Part shown: positions 22,085-34,352 of the stretch, one piece after another
How positions within the stretch are numbered: position 1 is the stretch's first letter
Layout of the letters: the number at the start of each line of letters is the position of its first letter
NCBI RefSeq assembly: GCF_949987515.2
Contig: NC_082696.1
Span: 61,946,447-62,010,446, forward strand
Direction of reading: 5' to 3'
DNA: 64,000 bases
DNA from: Delphinus delphis
Taxonomy: Eukaryota; Chordata; Mammalia; Artiodactyla; Delphinidae
The notes under the pieces: model-generated
Told to the model about the DNA's origin: nothing
Seen by the model: only the letters and a program-made list of their open reading frames with translations
The model's database searches: none
Program-made: the position numbers and the translations under genes

Positions 22085-22348
22085 CACTATTTTTTTTTTA
22101 CATCTTTGTTGGAGTATAATTGCTTTACAATGGTGTGTTAGTTTCTGCTTTATAACAAAGTGAATCAGTTATACATATACATATGTTCCCATATCTCTTC
22201 CCTCTTGCGTCTCCCTCCCTCCCACCCTCCCTATCCCACCCCTTTAGGTGGTCACAAGGCACCGAGCTGATCTCCCTGTGCTGTGCGGCTGCTTCCCACT
22301 AGCTATCTATTTTACATTTGGTAGTGGATATATGTCCATGCCACTATT
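22085..22348 (-). mobile_element. 5'-truncated young L1 (3' UTR only), with TSDs
   Basis: Element at 22092-22341: a T run, then TTGGAGTATAATTGCTTTAC, GTTAGTTTCTGCTTTATAAC, GGTGGTCACAAGGCACCGAG, CTGATCTCCCTGTGCTGTGC and GTGGATATATGTCCATGCC, the reverse of the L1 3' UTR seen in full at 42300-42630. CACTATT occurs at 22085-22091 and 22342-22348 and is the likely target-site duplication. Confidence 0.85.
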
Positions 22349-22810
22349 AAGAATTCAACTCTTTGCGCAGACGTATTGGTGATTTGGATTGTTTAACTGA
22401 AGTTCCTATCCCAAAATCTTGATGCTTTATAATTGGGTTTGTCATTATCTTACTGATAATAGTTCATTTTTTATGTTTATAAGCCCTTTCTCAGTTATAT
22501 GTATTGCTAATATTTTTCTCCCTTTTCACTCTCTTAAAGATTATAGAGATATAATGCTATATCATCTTTTAGAAAGTTTTGTTTAGTTTCCTTTACACAT
22601 TTATATCCATGAACTAGCTGGGATTAATTTTGGGATAGAGTATGAGATCAACATCAAGATTCTTATTTTTCATATGGCTAGACAACAAACTCAACAGCAT
22701 TTATTAAAAGACCATCCTTTTACTGGTAATTTACTTTTTACTAATTTTTACATAATATCAATACCTATGAAAGTCTGAGCATGTCTATTTTATCTAAAAC
22801 TTGTGTCTCG
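22349..22810 (-). mobile_element. Old LINE-1 (L1M) ORF2 end, part 2
   Basis: Antisense ORF2 continues: TTTATAAGCCCTTTCTCAG, TCATATGGCTAGACAACAAA and CAGCATTTATTAAAAGACC match the conserved antisense text of the ORF2 C-terminal half. Order and strand agree with 21339-22084, so this is the same old element split by the young fragment. Confidence 0.55.
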
Positions 22811-23924
22811 GTACCTAGAATGATGGGTGATATATCATATTTAAATGCTATGAGCTTATTAAATATTTTTTTCTGTGAAAACCAACCTGGATCTTCATTA
22901 TAAAAGATACAAAAGAAAAATTTATACTGAATTTCCCTTCTCCAGTGTCACAAATACCCCAGTCACGTTTACCACAATTTTCTGCTAAAAATCCAGCTAC
23001 ATATTTGGAGATCAGGTAAGATATACATATTTATACCTGAAGCATATCTGCTAATGAATCCATAGGGTCAAGAATGGACAATAAAAGATTCTGACCAAGA
23101 GGAACATGGTTTCTATGTATTTTTGTTTGTTTTCTTTTTGGTATAGAAGGACTCATCAGGTGCTACAGAAGAATCTTAAAGAGTTTAATAAAGACAAAGG
23201 ATACCATTCAACAGGTGAAAGAAGGACAGTTAAGCAATGGGAAGGATGAAAATTCCAGATGCACTCCCGCAGGATTCTTTCTAAGGATACACTTCATCTT
23301 TTCCCTAACTACTTACATATTTCCTTTCTTATTAAAATTGCTTTAAGCTTTTTGATACTACTTACCAACTTAATCTATTAAAACTATTATATATCTAGAG
23401 AAAAAAATAAACAAGTGCACAAAATGCAGAGTTGAAGTGGCAAATGATAAAGGAAGTTTACTGATTTTGCCTGTTGGATATTATTAGAAATTACTACTAT
23501 AAATCCTATTCTGCTCTTAACTTGAAAAATGTAGATCTACAAAAAATATCAAGATTTACCAATCTTTTGTTTCACAAATATTAATTGCACAGTAGTTTGA
23601 TATCATAATGGTTTTCTGACATTCTAAATTTATAAATATAACATCCATATTTTGGGTAATCAAATATAACATCCATGTATATTTGTGGAAGTGTATGAAA
23701 TTGTATGTTTGTATGTAAATGAGTGCTCATGTAGGCATATGTGAATATGAACATTATTCCCTTTTCCCCGGCTTTGTGTATAATTAGAGTATTATAATTG
23801 GAGTATTCCAATCATACTCCAGTTGCTTTAGGAGTTATATTGACATAACTTTTAAGGTAGACAGGTCTGAGTTATAATCATGTTAAAGGGAATCCAACAC
23901 AGGTTTCAGGAAAGGGGAGATTGG
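22811..23924. other. Unassigned non-coding DNA
   Basis: No repeat family or exon recognised; AT-rich with a local TACATCCATATTTTGG / ACATCCATGTATATTTG near-repeat at 23640-23680. Confidence 0.5.
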
Positions 23925-23998
23925 ACATTTATTGAATAGCTATATGTGCCAGATATCAGATGTTTTCACACACAATCTCTCATACTATCAATCATTAC
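23925..23998 (-). mobile_element. MIR-like fragment
   Basis: ACATTTATTGAATAGCTATA, TGTGCCAGATATCAGATG and TCACACACAATCTCTCATAC follow the minus-strand MIR pattern (ATTTATTGAGC..., TGTGCCAGGCACTG, TTACATGTATTA...). Short and degraded. Confidence 0.4.
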
Positions 23999-24490
23999 AC
24001 GCTGTTTGTTCTTCCTACTAAATATATCTTGATCTGCCTTCTTTTCTTCATAACACTACTTGCCCTTCAATTATTTCAAGTATAAACCATCACTACTTCT
24101 TGGGATACTCCTATTATTTCCTAACTGCTCTTCCTGCCACAAAGTTTTATTTCAACATTCTACCATTAGTAATTCTCTTTCCAAATCACAGATTTAACCA
24201 TGTTTTCATGTGTCTCTTGAAATCATAAATCATTTGCCTTTGGAACAAATAACATAGAAGATTATTTCTGACCTACATACAAGCCTCATTTTTCATAACT
24301 TTTACCAATCCTACTTTTCCTTTTTTCTTTACCACCCCATGAGATAATTAATTACAACTTCTGGTATATAAGTTCCATTTATTCTGTTTTCCAGTTCGTC
24401 TTTCTCTTAAAATGCCACTTGCCATTTACAACTTCCTCAAGCATCCAAGCTGTGAGTTACACTCTTCTCAATATGCTCATAACACCTAGT
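23999..24490 (+). mobile_element. LINE-2 fragment
   Basis: Plus-strand L2 3' region: CCTAACTGCTCTTCCTGCC, a CCAAATCACAGATTTAACCA stretch, TTTCTGACCTACATACAAGC and CAACTTCCTCAAGCATCC. Frames are not open. Old and AT-shifted. Confidence 0.5.
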
Positions 24491-26819
24491 CAATACCAGT
24501 CACTGCCCTACAAAGATCTTTGAGTCTCCATCTAATCAAATTTAGCCCTTAAAAGAAAAACACAAATTCCATATTTCTCCTACTGAGGATATTTCTCTGT
24601 AAGATAAATCAGATTATTTCATCAAAAGATCTTTCCATGAGATCCAACCATGGAAATCTCAAGCTATTCTTTCCATTTTTTATCTCTATAATCATATACA
24701 AGACTCCAAATTACTATGGACCTAACTTTCCTCATCTGTAAAATTATTAAATTGGAATAATATCTTGACATATTAATCTCTGTTTTGTTTTCCTTTCTTC
24801 TCTTCTATGTGACCCAGTTCAGTCAAAGAAATCTGTTTAGTCAGGCAAGATTAAGATTGATCACTTTGTGTTTAATGAATTCTATCTCGTATCCATCTGA
24901 GAGAATTTTGAAATCATGGTGCAAGAATCTTTAAAGGCAACTCTTTTACTTTGTAAGAGTGAAATTTATGAAATAGAGAATATGTTTATGACCTAAAACA
25001 AAGCCATGAAAAATTCAGGTTCATAATTTAGAAGAGGAAGTGAAGGAGGTACAGATGTGTGGAACTCCAAGAACGGCCACCACCCACTGTTGTTACCTAG
25101 GAACAAACTGCATTGGAAAGGTAATAGAAGGTTCTGGAAGTTTGATAATCAGAAAATATGGAACATGTGCTCAGTTACAAAATTATTTCTTTTGAAAGGA
25201 AGCAAGATCATTACGATCTCCTTCCAAAGTCTTATAAAATTCTCCAATGACAGTGTGCATCCTCTTTATTTCCATGACAATTTTTATGACCAAATCAAAT
25301 CAGGATGGTGAACATGCTTTATGAACTGCAAAGTACAAGGAAATTTTTTGACATGACCTTGAAATCTTGAAGATAAAGGCATGATGACTTAATTTCAAAT
25401 AATTTTTCTGCCCATACCTCGTTTCCTTAATTTATCAAAATTTTACATAAAGTACTGATTTGTATTCAGTATTTTATGAAGCAAGAGGAAAATAAGAGGA
25501 GTTTCACACTTTTATCATCTCTAATCCTTAGGTTAGTAGATTAGACAATGAAAGAGTTATCCACTGATAAAACACTTCTCTCTTTATATATAGTCCTGTG
25601 GCTTCTGCAGATCATAGGTCCTCACTAACTGTTGTATATTCTATACCTTTGGCAGTGATTTCTTTTTTGTTGTTGTTGGGACTTTCTAAAATCAACTTAG
25701 AAATGTCCATACATCTTCCTTTTCCACTACTTACCTTGCTGTGACTTTCCAAGGCAATCTCTCTTAATTCAGATTCCTAAGTAGATATCTAAAAAGCAAA
25801 GAGGACAAAACATTTCCTTGGCTCAAGCTAAATCTAAATATAAGTGACATAGAAATTCGACTATTATCAAATAAACAGATCCATTGAGATAGCCAAGCAA
25901 TGTCAGAACAAAGAAAATCAAATTTTCTAGACTGAAAAAATAAAATGGATAGTTGCCATATGCCCACTTCTCTTTCCACTGTGTATGTCAAGATAATTGT
26001 CAGTGACAATGCAGTGTGTAACCATCTCAGTAGCCTGCATATGACTTAAAGATGCTTGTACATTTGCAGACGTTTTAGTTCCAGAAATAAAAATACAAAT
26101 GTATTTTTATGTGGATGTATATTCCATTCTAATAAGAGACAAAGTTTGTTTTGGTTTTGAGATGATGGCTGTCAAATAGAAAGCTGTCATTTAAAAAACT
26201 GAGAAGTCTTTCTTGCAACTCTATGCATAATTCCTAGCTGGATCCAGAGTCAAGGGAGAAGAAAAAGAAGAGATGAAAGAGAGTAGTGTCCTCTCCCGAA
26301 CTATGTCACTTTTTATCCATAGCTTTCCTTTTCTGACCCCAGTCATTTGTTCCCAGGTTGGGACTGGAGAAAGAGTGTGTTGGACTGGGGGAGAGGGATT
26401 TTAGTAAGTTTCAAAGACAAAATAGTACCTATTTAATATTATTTTGTGCCAGAATTAAAGAGAATGTATACAAAATCTCATGATAAAACTGTTACATTAC
26501 TTTTTTCTTAAATAATTTGAACAAGATGACTTACTTACTAAGCAGAAGATTAGACACTTAAATTCTGGTCGTCTGATGCCTAAGTAAAGTGAACTTTTCA
26601 ATTGTGAAATTGTTGATGCATTTCTTTTTACTGTCCAGTCTTTGGTATCCCCATGTTCTCAGGATTTGTCCTTCAAAAACAAAAAACTTGCACTGGAATA
26701 CTTCAATAGTTTCAAATGCAAATGAATGACTACTTTTTTCAGCATGTTTCCATTCAAGATACTTTACAGAATGATTGATTCCAGCTTTCAAGTATTATTT
26801 CCCACAAACCTTCACATTT
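24491..26819. other. Largely unique non-coding DNA
   Basis: About 2.3 kb. A short MIR-like phrase (TTTCCTCATCTGTAAAATTA) sits at about 24729. Open frames at 25057-25311, 25764-26009 (minus) and 26558-26791 (minus) are short, lack domains and lack any exon signals I could defend. Confidence 0.5.
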
Positions 26820-27400
26820 TTCCTGTGATTCATGCTCAATAACTCTAAATACTCCTGACAGACCCCAAGTTTTCCTTCCCCTGCATCTTTGATTGTGCCT
26901 TTCCTTGAGAAATATTTGCGTGGCCTACACAACTGAAGGTATTAGGGACCCCTACCCAAATGTCAAGGCTACCTACACAAGCCTCTTCTTTTCTACTGTC
27001 ATTTTCATATTGTGGGCCTTTGTCAACTCTTGCTTGACCTATTTACTGATTCTGACTCTAGCTCGGTATTATGCAGAATTATCATTTCTGCTATTGCCTG
27101 GGTATTTTATCAGAAAAACAAATTTTACCTTTTTTGCTCCCTTGATTAAAATGCTCCACCAACTACAGAAAAATTGCAGACTGCTTAGCATAAAATCAAG
27201 TCTCCATAATTCAGGCCAAATCATGTGTACAGTCTCATGTCCACAAATGTCTTGGCTGGAAGTCTCTTACTATATTAATCCTGAGATACTTGTAAATTTA
27301 CTTTACATATCTTGCTATTGCTTATCTCTCTTCCTTTGCCTAGTGCCTGCTTTCTCTATTTCTGCAACTGGAAAATGTTCTATTAAATGTCCAAAACACA
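26820..27400 (+). mobile_element. Possible LINE-2 fragment
   Basis: Stretches such as GTGCCTTTCCTTGAGAAATA, CAAGGCTACCTACACAAGCC and CTCCACCAACTACAGAAAAA resemble scattered L2 3' text, but the order is not convincing throughout. The 228-codon open frame at 26893-27579 spans this block and runs into the LTR that follows; it has no recognisable domain and I regard it as chance. Confidence 0.35.
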
Positions 27401-27403
27401 GAC

Positions 27404-27985
27404 TTGTGTTAGGCAGAATTCTGAGATGGTCTTCAGGATTTCTGCCCCCAGTCCACACACATTTTATAATCCATGGGACTTGTGAATATGATGGATTTTG
27501 CTCCCAGATTAGGTTTTGTGATAAGGTGCAGTTGACTTTAAGAAAGGGAGATTATCCTCAGTGGTTGGGATCTAATTAGGTGAAGCCTTAAAATAAAAGA
27601 CTAGCCTCTTCCTGAAAAAAGAGATTCAAAGCATGAGAGGGACTCAACATGAGGTAGATTCTCCCTGGCTGACTTTGAAGTTGGAGGGGGCCATATGGCA
27701 AGGAAAATGAGAGATCTCGAAAAGCTAAGAGTGGCACCTGGATGACAGCTGTCAATGGAATGGGAAGTCAGTTCCACAACTGCAAAGAACTGAATTTAGC
27801 CAAACCACGTGAGTTTAGAAAGAGACTCTCAAATTCCAGATGAAAACACAACCTGGCGAATATCTGTATATTTGTACTGTGAGACCCTGAGCAGAGAACC
27901 AGTCCAGTTGTGATGATTTCTCATCTGGAGATTCTGTGAGATAATAAGTTTTTGATAATTTTTTATACAGCAATATTAACAAGTA
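27404..27985 (+). mobile_element. Solo LTR, ERVL-MaLR (MLT1-like)
   Basis: MLT1 blocks in order: TGTTAGGCAGAATTCTGAG, TATAATCCATGGGACTTGTG, AATATGATGGATTTTGCTCC, GGGAGATTATCCTCAGTGG, GATCTAATTAGGTGAAGCC, GGAGGGGGCCATATGGCAAG, and the 3' end TCTGTGAGATAATAAGTTTT. Relic of a solo LTR. Confidence 0.75.
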
Positions 27986-28429
27986 CAAACTTCAATATCA
28001 TTTCTCAAAGGACCTTCCCTCCACCCTAAGACTGGGTTAAATGCCCATCCTTTGCTTTCCTTCCAATTACTATTTCAATATCATAGTTAGATATAACTCC
28101 TTATTCTTCACACACTCAAAGAAATGGACTGTAACTCCAACTAAGAGTCTTTGTACGGGGCATATAACATTTGTAATTAGCTTGAACTTAAAGCAATGAA
28201 GAAACAAAGTATGACAGGTGTTCTATATACATACAGATATAGGTGCATGCAAAAAAGAAATAATGTTTTAGCTTTTTTAATGCAAATGTTTACTGTTGAT
28301 AGCAATGCGTATACTAGCACCCAAATCCTGGTTTCCAATACAGCTCTCCAACAGAAGGAATAAATAGCTCCTTGGAGAAATGGCTGATTCAAGGACAGGC
28401 AATGCGTAAGAGGATCTTTAAGCATCTTG
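27986..28429. other. Unassigned non-coding DNA
   Basis: No repeat or exon recognised. Confidence 0.45.
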
Positions 28430-29174
28430 TATGACCCAAGTTAAGAAATTAAAAAACAAGAAACACAAAGGGAAACAAGAAATAAACAAAAGAAACAATG
28501 ATAAGTGTAAATCAAAGGGACATAAGCACCTACTGAAAGAGTCCCCAGGTCTAAACTGGAATTTAAGCAACAAAATAAAGTAGTATTGGATCATGCTCAA
28601 AGTATAACATAAAAATCCATTAACCATACTGATATAAATACATGATTAATTAAATAATAAATGGACAGGATTAGATTAAAGTCCCATGCAGAAGAATTCC
28701 AAATAATTTATGTAGATACTCCACGATCAAGGACGAGGGGCATAACTTTACTCCTTAAGTGGGGTGACTTCCTTCCAAAGAATCTTGTATGGAAATGGTA
28801 AAAAAAAGAGCAACTTTACAGCGGAGACTCTAACAACACTACCTAAGCCAGCTAAGTAAGGTCAACATCAATAGTGATATTATGTTGATAGTATGTACCT
28901 TTGGCATGATGCGTGATGTGATGAAAATCATACTTTACTCTGTAGTCTTCCTCCCTAAAATGCACAACCCCAGTCTTATCATGAGGAAAACACAAATAAT
29001 CCCCAACTGAAGGACATTCTATCAAATATCTGATTGGTCCTCTTCAAAATTTTCAAGGTCATCAAAATAAGAAAAGTGAGACACTGTCACATCTAAGAGG
29101 AGCCTAAGATGACTATATGTAATGTGATACCCTGGATGGGATCCTGGTGATAGAGACAGAATAAAGGGACAAAG
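28430..29174 (+). mobile_element. Old LINE-1 (L1M/HAL1-type) 3' UTR, part 1
   Basis: Diagnostic blocks of an old L1-type 3' UTR: TGGACAGGATTAGATTAAAG, CCCAACTGAAGGACATTCTA, TCTTCAAAATTTTCAAGGTC, GAGACACTGTCACATCTAAG, GGAGCCTAAGATGACTATA and TAATGTGATACCCTGGATGG. It breaks off at about 29174 and resumes at 29823 after an LTR insertion. Confidence 0.7.
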
Positions 29175-29625
29175 TATGTGATTAAATAGTTAATCCCACT
29201 ATTGTAAGTAAAGGAAGAAGTATGGGAGACCCCTGTAAGTTAATGATCACTCAGGAAAGCAGGTTTGCTTAACCACAAAACCAAGCAGCCCTGTTTAGCA
29301 ACAAAACCATGCAAACAAAAAAACAGTGGTGGCATGAGACCCACACCCTGCCCAGTGAACTCAGTAAGTTAATGACCCTTAAGACATGCTCTCTGCACAC
29401 ATAATAAACAATAATTTATGGAAAGGTGACATTTCAAAGTGAAAGACCCTCATTGTACTGAGACTGGAAATAAGTTTTCCATAGTGCCTTGACCGTCCCA
29501 GCTTGACTATGTAGGGACAAGAAAACTCCCCTGCCCAAACTGGAGGAGGAGCTGATGATGGAAGTGTGATATCTACTCAAGAATGAGGAAGGTGATCTTT
29601 TCCCCCTCCCCACTTTTCCTTTGAT

Positions 29626-29633
29626 TATAAAAA
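29626..29633 (+). promoter_or_regulatory. LTR TATA box
   Basis: TATAAAAA inside the solo LTR, about 80 bp before the polyadenylation signal, the spacing expected for U3/R of a simple LTR. Whether it is active is unknown. Confidence 0.5.
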
Positions 29634-29706
29634 TGTAACCCACTAAGTACTCGGGGCAGTGCAATGCTTGCCTGCCTGCTTATAAGCCTCCCAAGCATCC
29701 TATTCT

Positions 29707-29712
29707 AATAAA
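29707..29712 (+). terminator. LTR polyadenylation signal
   Basis: AATAAA in the R region of the solo LTR, followed by TCACTTCTTATC and then the U5. Confidence 0.55.
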
Positions 29713-29822
29713 TCACTTCTTATCTATCACTTTGCCTCTTGCTGAATTCGTTCTGTGCTGAGACATAAAGGACCAGAGCTCCTTGGAGGCCCCTGAAAGG
29801 CCATCTAGCGGTTTCACTGAAA

Positions 29823-30045
29823 CAATGGAACATTAGGTGAAGCTAAGAAAACTTGAATAAAGTGTGGGCTTTAGTTAATAAGAATGTATCAGTATGGTTC
29901 ATTAATTGTGACAGGTTTCCGTACTAATATTAGAAGTTCAAAATAGGAAATTTGTATGAGGGATATATTGTAATTCTATGTAGTATCTTTGCAATTCTTC
30001 TGTAAACCCAAAAACATTCTAAAATTGTAAAAATTATTTTTAAAT
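29823..30045 (+). mobile_element. Old LINE-1 (L1M/HAL1-type) 3' UTR, part 2
   Basis: Resumes with GGAACATTAGGTGAAGC, CTTGAATAAAGTGTGGGC, TTTAGTTAATAAGAATG, TTCATTAATTGTGACAGG, and ends TCTGTAAACCCAAAAACATTC and AAAATTGTAAAAATTATTTT. It is the direct continuation of 28430-29174. Confidence 0.7.
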
Positions 30046-33000
30046 TTTATTATGGTATGGGAAAGGTAAGAAGATCAGAGTAGGAAGCGAGCCACTATCA
30101 TTTAATTACACAGGAAGATACTGCACATACTACAAGGGATTTTTCAGCAGATTAGACTGCCCATGGTTTCTCAATGCTCAAAAGCTGTGGTTTATAGATG
30201 ACAATCTGGGTGCAATTTTGTGCCAGAAATTTGGAATAAGCTTTTGCCAATATTTCATTGATATGTACTTAAATTTAGTTCAGAAATATTTGGATCAGAT
30301 ATCTATTATTTTTAATGTTTGTTTTACAAATAGCAGGAAACCAGGCTATCTGCTTTCTACTGATGGAAAACCACTAATTGAAATGCTAATAACAACCTAA
30401 CAGGTTTAGCACGTGAAATTCTTAAGGTACAGGAGACAATTCACATGCAAGAAATATCTAATTTAAAATGAGCTTTTCTTTTAGTTTATTTTAGGTCTAT
30501 ATATATAACCAGTTTTATTAAAATTTCTTTCAAATTTGCTTCTTGGAAAAAAACACTTGTTTAAACAGTTTTATTAAATTTAGAATATATAGGTGATAAA
30601 GATCAATGCTAGAAACACAGTGATCCATTCAACATTAAGAGAATAAATAATAATTATTAATAATTATTTGTGAAAAGAAGCATCCAGTAAACTGGAAACA
30701 TACTCGTTTTGACTTGTAATGCTTTTAAAACACAATAAAATTTATTCCAACATTCACCTTTCAGTATATCTGATTTCTAACTGTCCTCCTGTTATTCTCA
30801 GAGGATCAGTCAGTTTCACTTACTATTTGTCTACTGTACATAAACTCTAATATGTAAACATAAACTCTGTACATAAATTCTGACTGTGATGGTGAACTAA
30901 ACTGATACTCAGCTGTGATGGAAATCATATATAATGTACTTCAAAATATCGGGCACATTAAATCATGAAATAAAGAGGAAAACTTTGTTTCTGTCCCTGA
31001 GAGCAAGATAAAATAATATGTAGTAACATTGAAATTGGTAGTGAACGAATTGGTAGTGACAAATACTGTCAATAATGGTAAATGCATATTTATAGTTTTG
31101 TATAAAGGAGCAGAACCTATATCTCCCAATTTTTCTTCTCAGTCCCTCAACGTCATATGCTATTCTATAATATCATCTATGGTGTATGGCCATCAACTGT
31201 CCTTTTCACATCTGACATATGGAGGTTATTCTAGACTCCTCTCTCTCTCTGCCTCCCAGGTCTTGTTGCTCACTAAGTCCAGTTGATTATACTTCTTAGA
31301 GGTTAGAAATTAGGGAAAATTGGGTGCCACTGCATGGCCTTTTGATGGGATTATGCAGGGACATAAGAATATCTTAATCTTGTCTTGGTAGAGTCATCAT
31401 CCTGCTCCTATTGTTCCTGATTGGAAATAAACAAAGAATAATGGAAAATGGAATAAAGGGTACTCTACTATTATTAGCTTGGCTTGTACCAGAAATGCCA
31501 CTAAGGAATTCTGATGACCTGAGCTAAAACGTGTGACTTAGCACAAAAGTCACAGTTTGAGCAATATAACTCTTACTGTGTTTCTTCATTTGGGAACACA
31601 ATTTAAGGCTAATACATTTACTTTGCAGTTGCTCTCCCATGCACCTCTTATCCCTCAGAGTTGCCAACAACTAAGCAGCTATAACGCTGGAGGAATCTAA
31701 AGATTGCCCACAAACCCACAAATATCTCATGGAATTCCAAGCATTTATACCCAGAAGAGGCTGACCAGGAACTGACCTCCAGGCGAGAGGCACCCTTTAT
31801 GCCAAAATCTGGTGGACAACTACCTGGACCCCTGACAGTATAAAGATGTCATAAATCCTATGCCCTCTCTATCCTTATCATCACTGTGAGAATCCACAGA
31901 CACACTTTACCACTTCTAAATCTGGTTCAACAAAATCCTATTTTTGATTATAAACCTTCTAATTTACAAAGATGCCCCATATGGGGACAATGAATCTGTG
32001 TTGAAGAAATTGCTGCCTCACCTCTTGATACACGAAGTCCTGCTCAAGGAGCTGAAATTATGGAATCTGTGTTAGACAGCATAACAGTGAAAACCTAACC
32101 CCAAACCTAGAAATACAAAAGCAAGGAAATGTTTTAAATCAGGCTAATTCTGAGAACTTCTAGCGTCACTTAGTTAATGAGGTTTTGAGTAGCAGAAGTT
32201 GGACTCTCTTTGGCCATACTCTGAATAAAATTTTCCTAAAAATAACCACAAAAACATTTTTTACATAGGTGAAGCTTTTGTTCAACAGCTCAGAGTTATC
32301 CCATTCTATGCCCATTAAACCTTGTCTACCTGTGAACATGGACTATTGATTTTGCACTTGGCCTTCCTGACTCTTGCTATGCCATTTTTAACTTGGTAGC
32401 TTCAATCTGGATGATCTCTTTTATTACTAATTCTTAATTTCCATAAAATTTTAAACTTCTATCTCAGAAATTGACTCATAATACCATGCTTCCCAATGAT
32501 AGCCATAAAGTACATTTAATAAATGAGAATGAGGAGTATATGAATTCACCAAATATTTGGCTTAGATAACAGAATGGGTAGTGTTGCTGTTAACTAAACA
32601 GACAGTACAGGTAGAGCAATAGTTGATGTTAAAACTTCATTAGTTCAGTGTTTCCCTTGGTGAACTTGAAGTATATATAGGGTTAAATATTACCCAGGAG
32701 TAAATATCATCAAACTGAAAAGATTTATAGTATAGTAGATTTACTTATAAGAATCAATTTAGGAATTTAAAATATAAATAAAGATGCACAGATATAACAC
32801 CACGTATTCTGGTCTAATAAGCCTATATTATGTATTCATAGCTATAGTTTTCAAATGATCTCAAGTGATTATGATGTATAACCCAAATTCAATCACTGGT
32901 ACAGATAAAAGAAGCACAATTTTAAGGAAAGAGATAGTGTTCAGACAGATGGAAGGAAAATTAGGAAAGAGTGGAACTCTTGATGATGAGGGAAAAGTAG

Positions 33001-33605
33001 GAAAATCTTCAGATTTCACAGAAAGATCAAACAATGGCAGGGAAGAAAGTTGTCCATTGAACTTTGCAATATAAAATTATATTTTGCAATATAAAATCAT
33101 TATGATCTCAGAAAAAAAACATTTTCGCACCAACAGCTGAAGAATAAATAAATGGCAAGGCAGTATGACTCAATTTCTGGCAATGTGGTAGCCTAGCAAG
33201 CTTAAAAAAAAAAAAAAGCTTGGTACAAAATACCTAAAATTCTATGTAAAATACACAAGATATATCAAAGATGAGGTGGAAATAGGATTAGAGAAAATCT
33301 CAAAGGTTAAAACCTAAATGGATGAAACATAATACTTAATTTTCTAAAGCTCAGGTCATTACAGGCTCAATGCAGAGGAAAAAGAGGACCTGCCCAAATG
33401 GAACATCAGCATAAATCTGGAATCACAGTAAAACAAAATCTGCAATGAGTGATCTATGGAAAGAAAAACTAATTAGCATTAGCAATTTACCACACTAAGA
33501 AGATGTTGAAGACATTTTTGTGTACTATTCTTAGCTCTGAGTGGTGGGGGAAATAACTACATGGAAGGAAAAATGATACTAACCTGAAAAACCATTGAAG
33601 CTTGG
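30046..33605. other. Largely unique non-coding DNA
   Basis: About 3.5 kb without a recognised repeat. Small local oddities: a GTACATAAACTCT / GTACATAAATTCT near-repeat at 30837-30890, TTGGTAGTGA twice at 31035-31060, and a TTTGCAATATAAAAT direct repeat at about 33064-33097. The stretch 31590-31930 is less AT-rich and could be an unrecognised LTR or DNA transposon. The short open frames have no support. Confidence 0.45.
33197..33222. repeat. Poly(A) run flanked by inverted CAAGCTT arms
   Basis: CAAGCTT at 33197-33203 and its reverse complement AAGCTTG at 33216-33222 flank an A run. The arms could form a small hairpin. Possibly chance. Confidence 0.6.
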
Positions 33606-34352
33606 GATTTATTTTTATTGAAGTGAAATTTGTATAAGATAAAATTAACCATTTTAAATTGTACAATTCAGTGGCATTTAGTACATTCACAGTGCTGTAC
33701 AAACACCACTAATACCGAGTTCCAGATTCTTTTCATGACCCCAAAAGAAAATCCCATACCATTAAAGTCACTCTACATTCCTTCCATATCCTATCCCCTA
33801 GCAATCGCCAATCTGCTTTTTGTATCCCTGGATTTACCTATTCTAGATATTTAATATAAATGGAATCACACAACCTATTACATTTTATGTCAAGCTTTTT
33901 TCCCCAAGCACGTTTACAGATTCACCCACATTGCAGCATGTATTAGTACTTTCTTCCATTCTATGGTTAAATAATATTCCATTGTTATGTGTATGCCATA
34001 TTTTGTTTCTCCATTCATCCATTGTTGGATATGGGGGCTGTTTCCAACTTATAGTTATTATGAATAATGGTACTATGGACATTCATGTCTGAACAGTATT
34101 TGTTTGAATACTTGTGCTCAGTTCTTTTGGGTATATATCCAGGAGTGGAATTGTTGGATCATATGTTAATTCTATGTTTAGCTTTTTAAGGAGCCACTGA
34201 AAACTATTTTCCACAGTGGCTGTATGATTTTATATTCCCACCAACAATATATGAGGGTTCAAATTTCTCAAAATCCTTGTCAACACTCCTTATTTTCCAC
34301 TCTTTTGATTATTGCCCTCCAAGTGGGTATAAGGTGGTATCTCGTTGGGGTT
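33606..34352 (-). mobile_element. Old LINE-1 (L1M) 3' end, part 1
   Basis: Minus-strand L1M 3' UTR and ORF2 end: TTATTTTTATTGAAGTGAAA, GTACAATTCAGTGGCATTTA, CAGTGCTGTACAAACACCAC, CCTAGCAATCGCCAATCTGC, GGAATCACACAACCTATTAC, TTCTTCCATTCTATGG, ATTGTTGGATATGGGGGC and GGGTATATATCCAGGAGTGG. It is interrupted at 34353 by a SINE-bearing insertion and resumes at 34789. Confidence 0.8.
34341..34352. repeat. Target-site duplication, left copy (CHR-1 insertion)
   Basis: CTCGTTGGGGTT, which matches CTCATTGTGGTT at 34789-34800 with two mismatches. In L1 this text normally occurs once (conserved CATTGTGGTTTT), so the pair marks the limits of the insertion. Confidence 0.7.

Larger units (their letters stand above)
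29175..29822 (+). mobile_element. Solo LTR (ERV1-like) nested in L1 3' UTR
   Basis: About 650 bp that interrupts the L1 3' UTR. It has LTR architecture: TGGGAGACCCCTGTAAGTTA near the 5' end, U3 text with repeated TAAGTTAATGA words (29238 and 29367), a TATA box, a polyadenylation signal, and a U5 reading CTTGCTGAATTCGTTCTGTG, CTGAGACATAAAGGACCAGA. Exact termini and target-site duplication are unclear. No gag, pol or env sequence remains. Confidence 0.7.

Noticed and set aside
26893..27579. 228-codon open frame on the plus strand
   Set aside because: It runs from unassigned or L2-like DNA into an MLT1 LTR, so it cannot be one protein domain. No recognisable motif, promoter or splice context.
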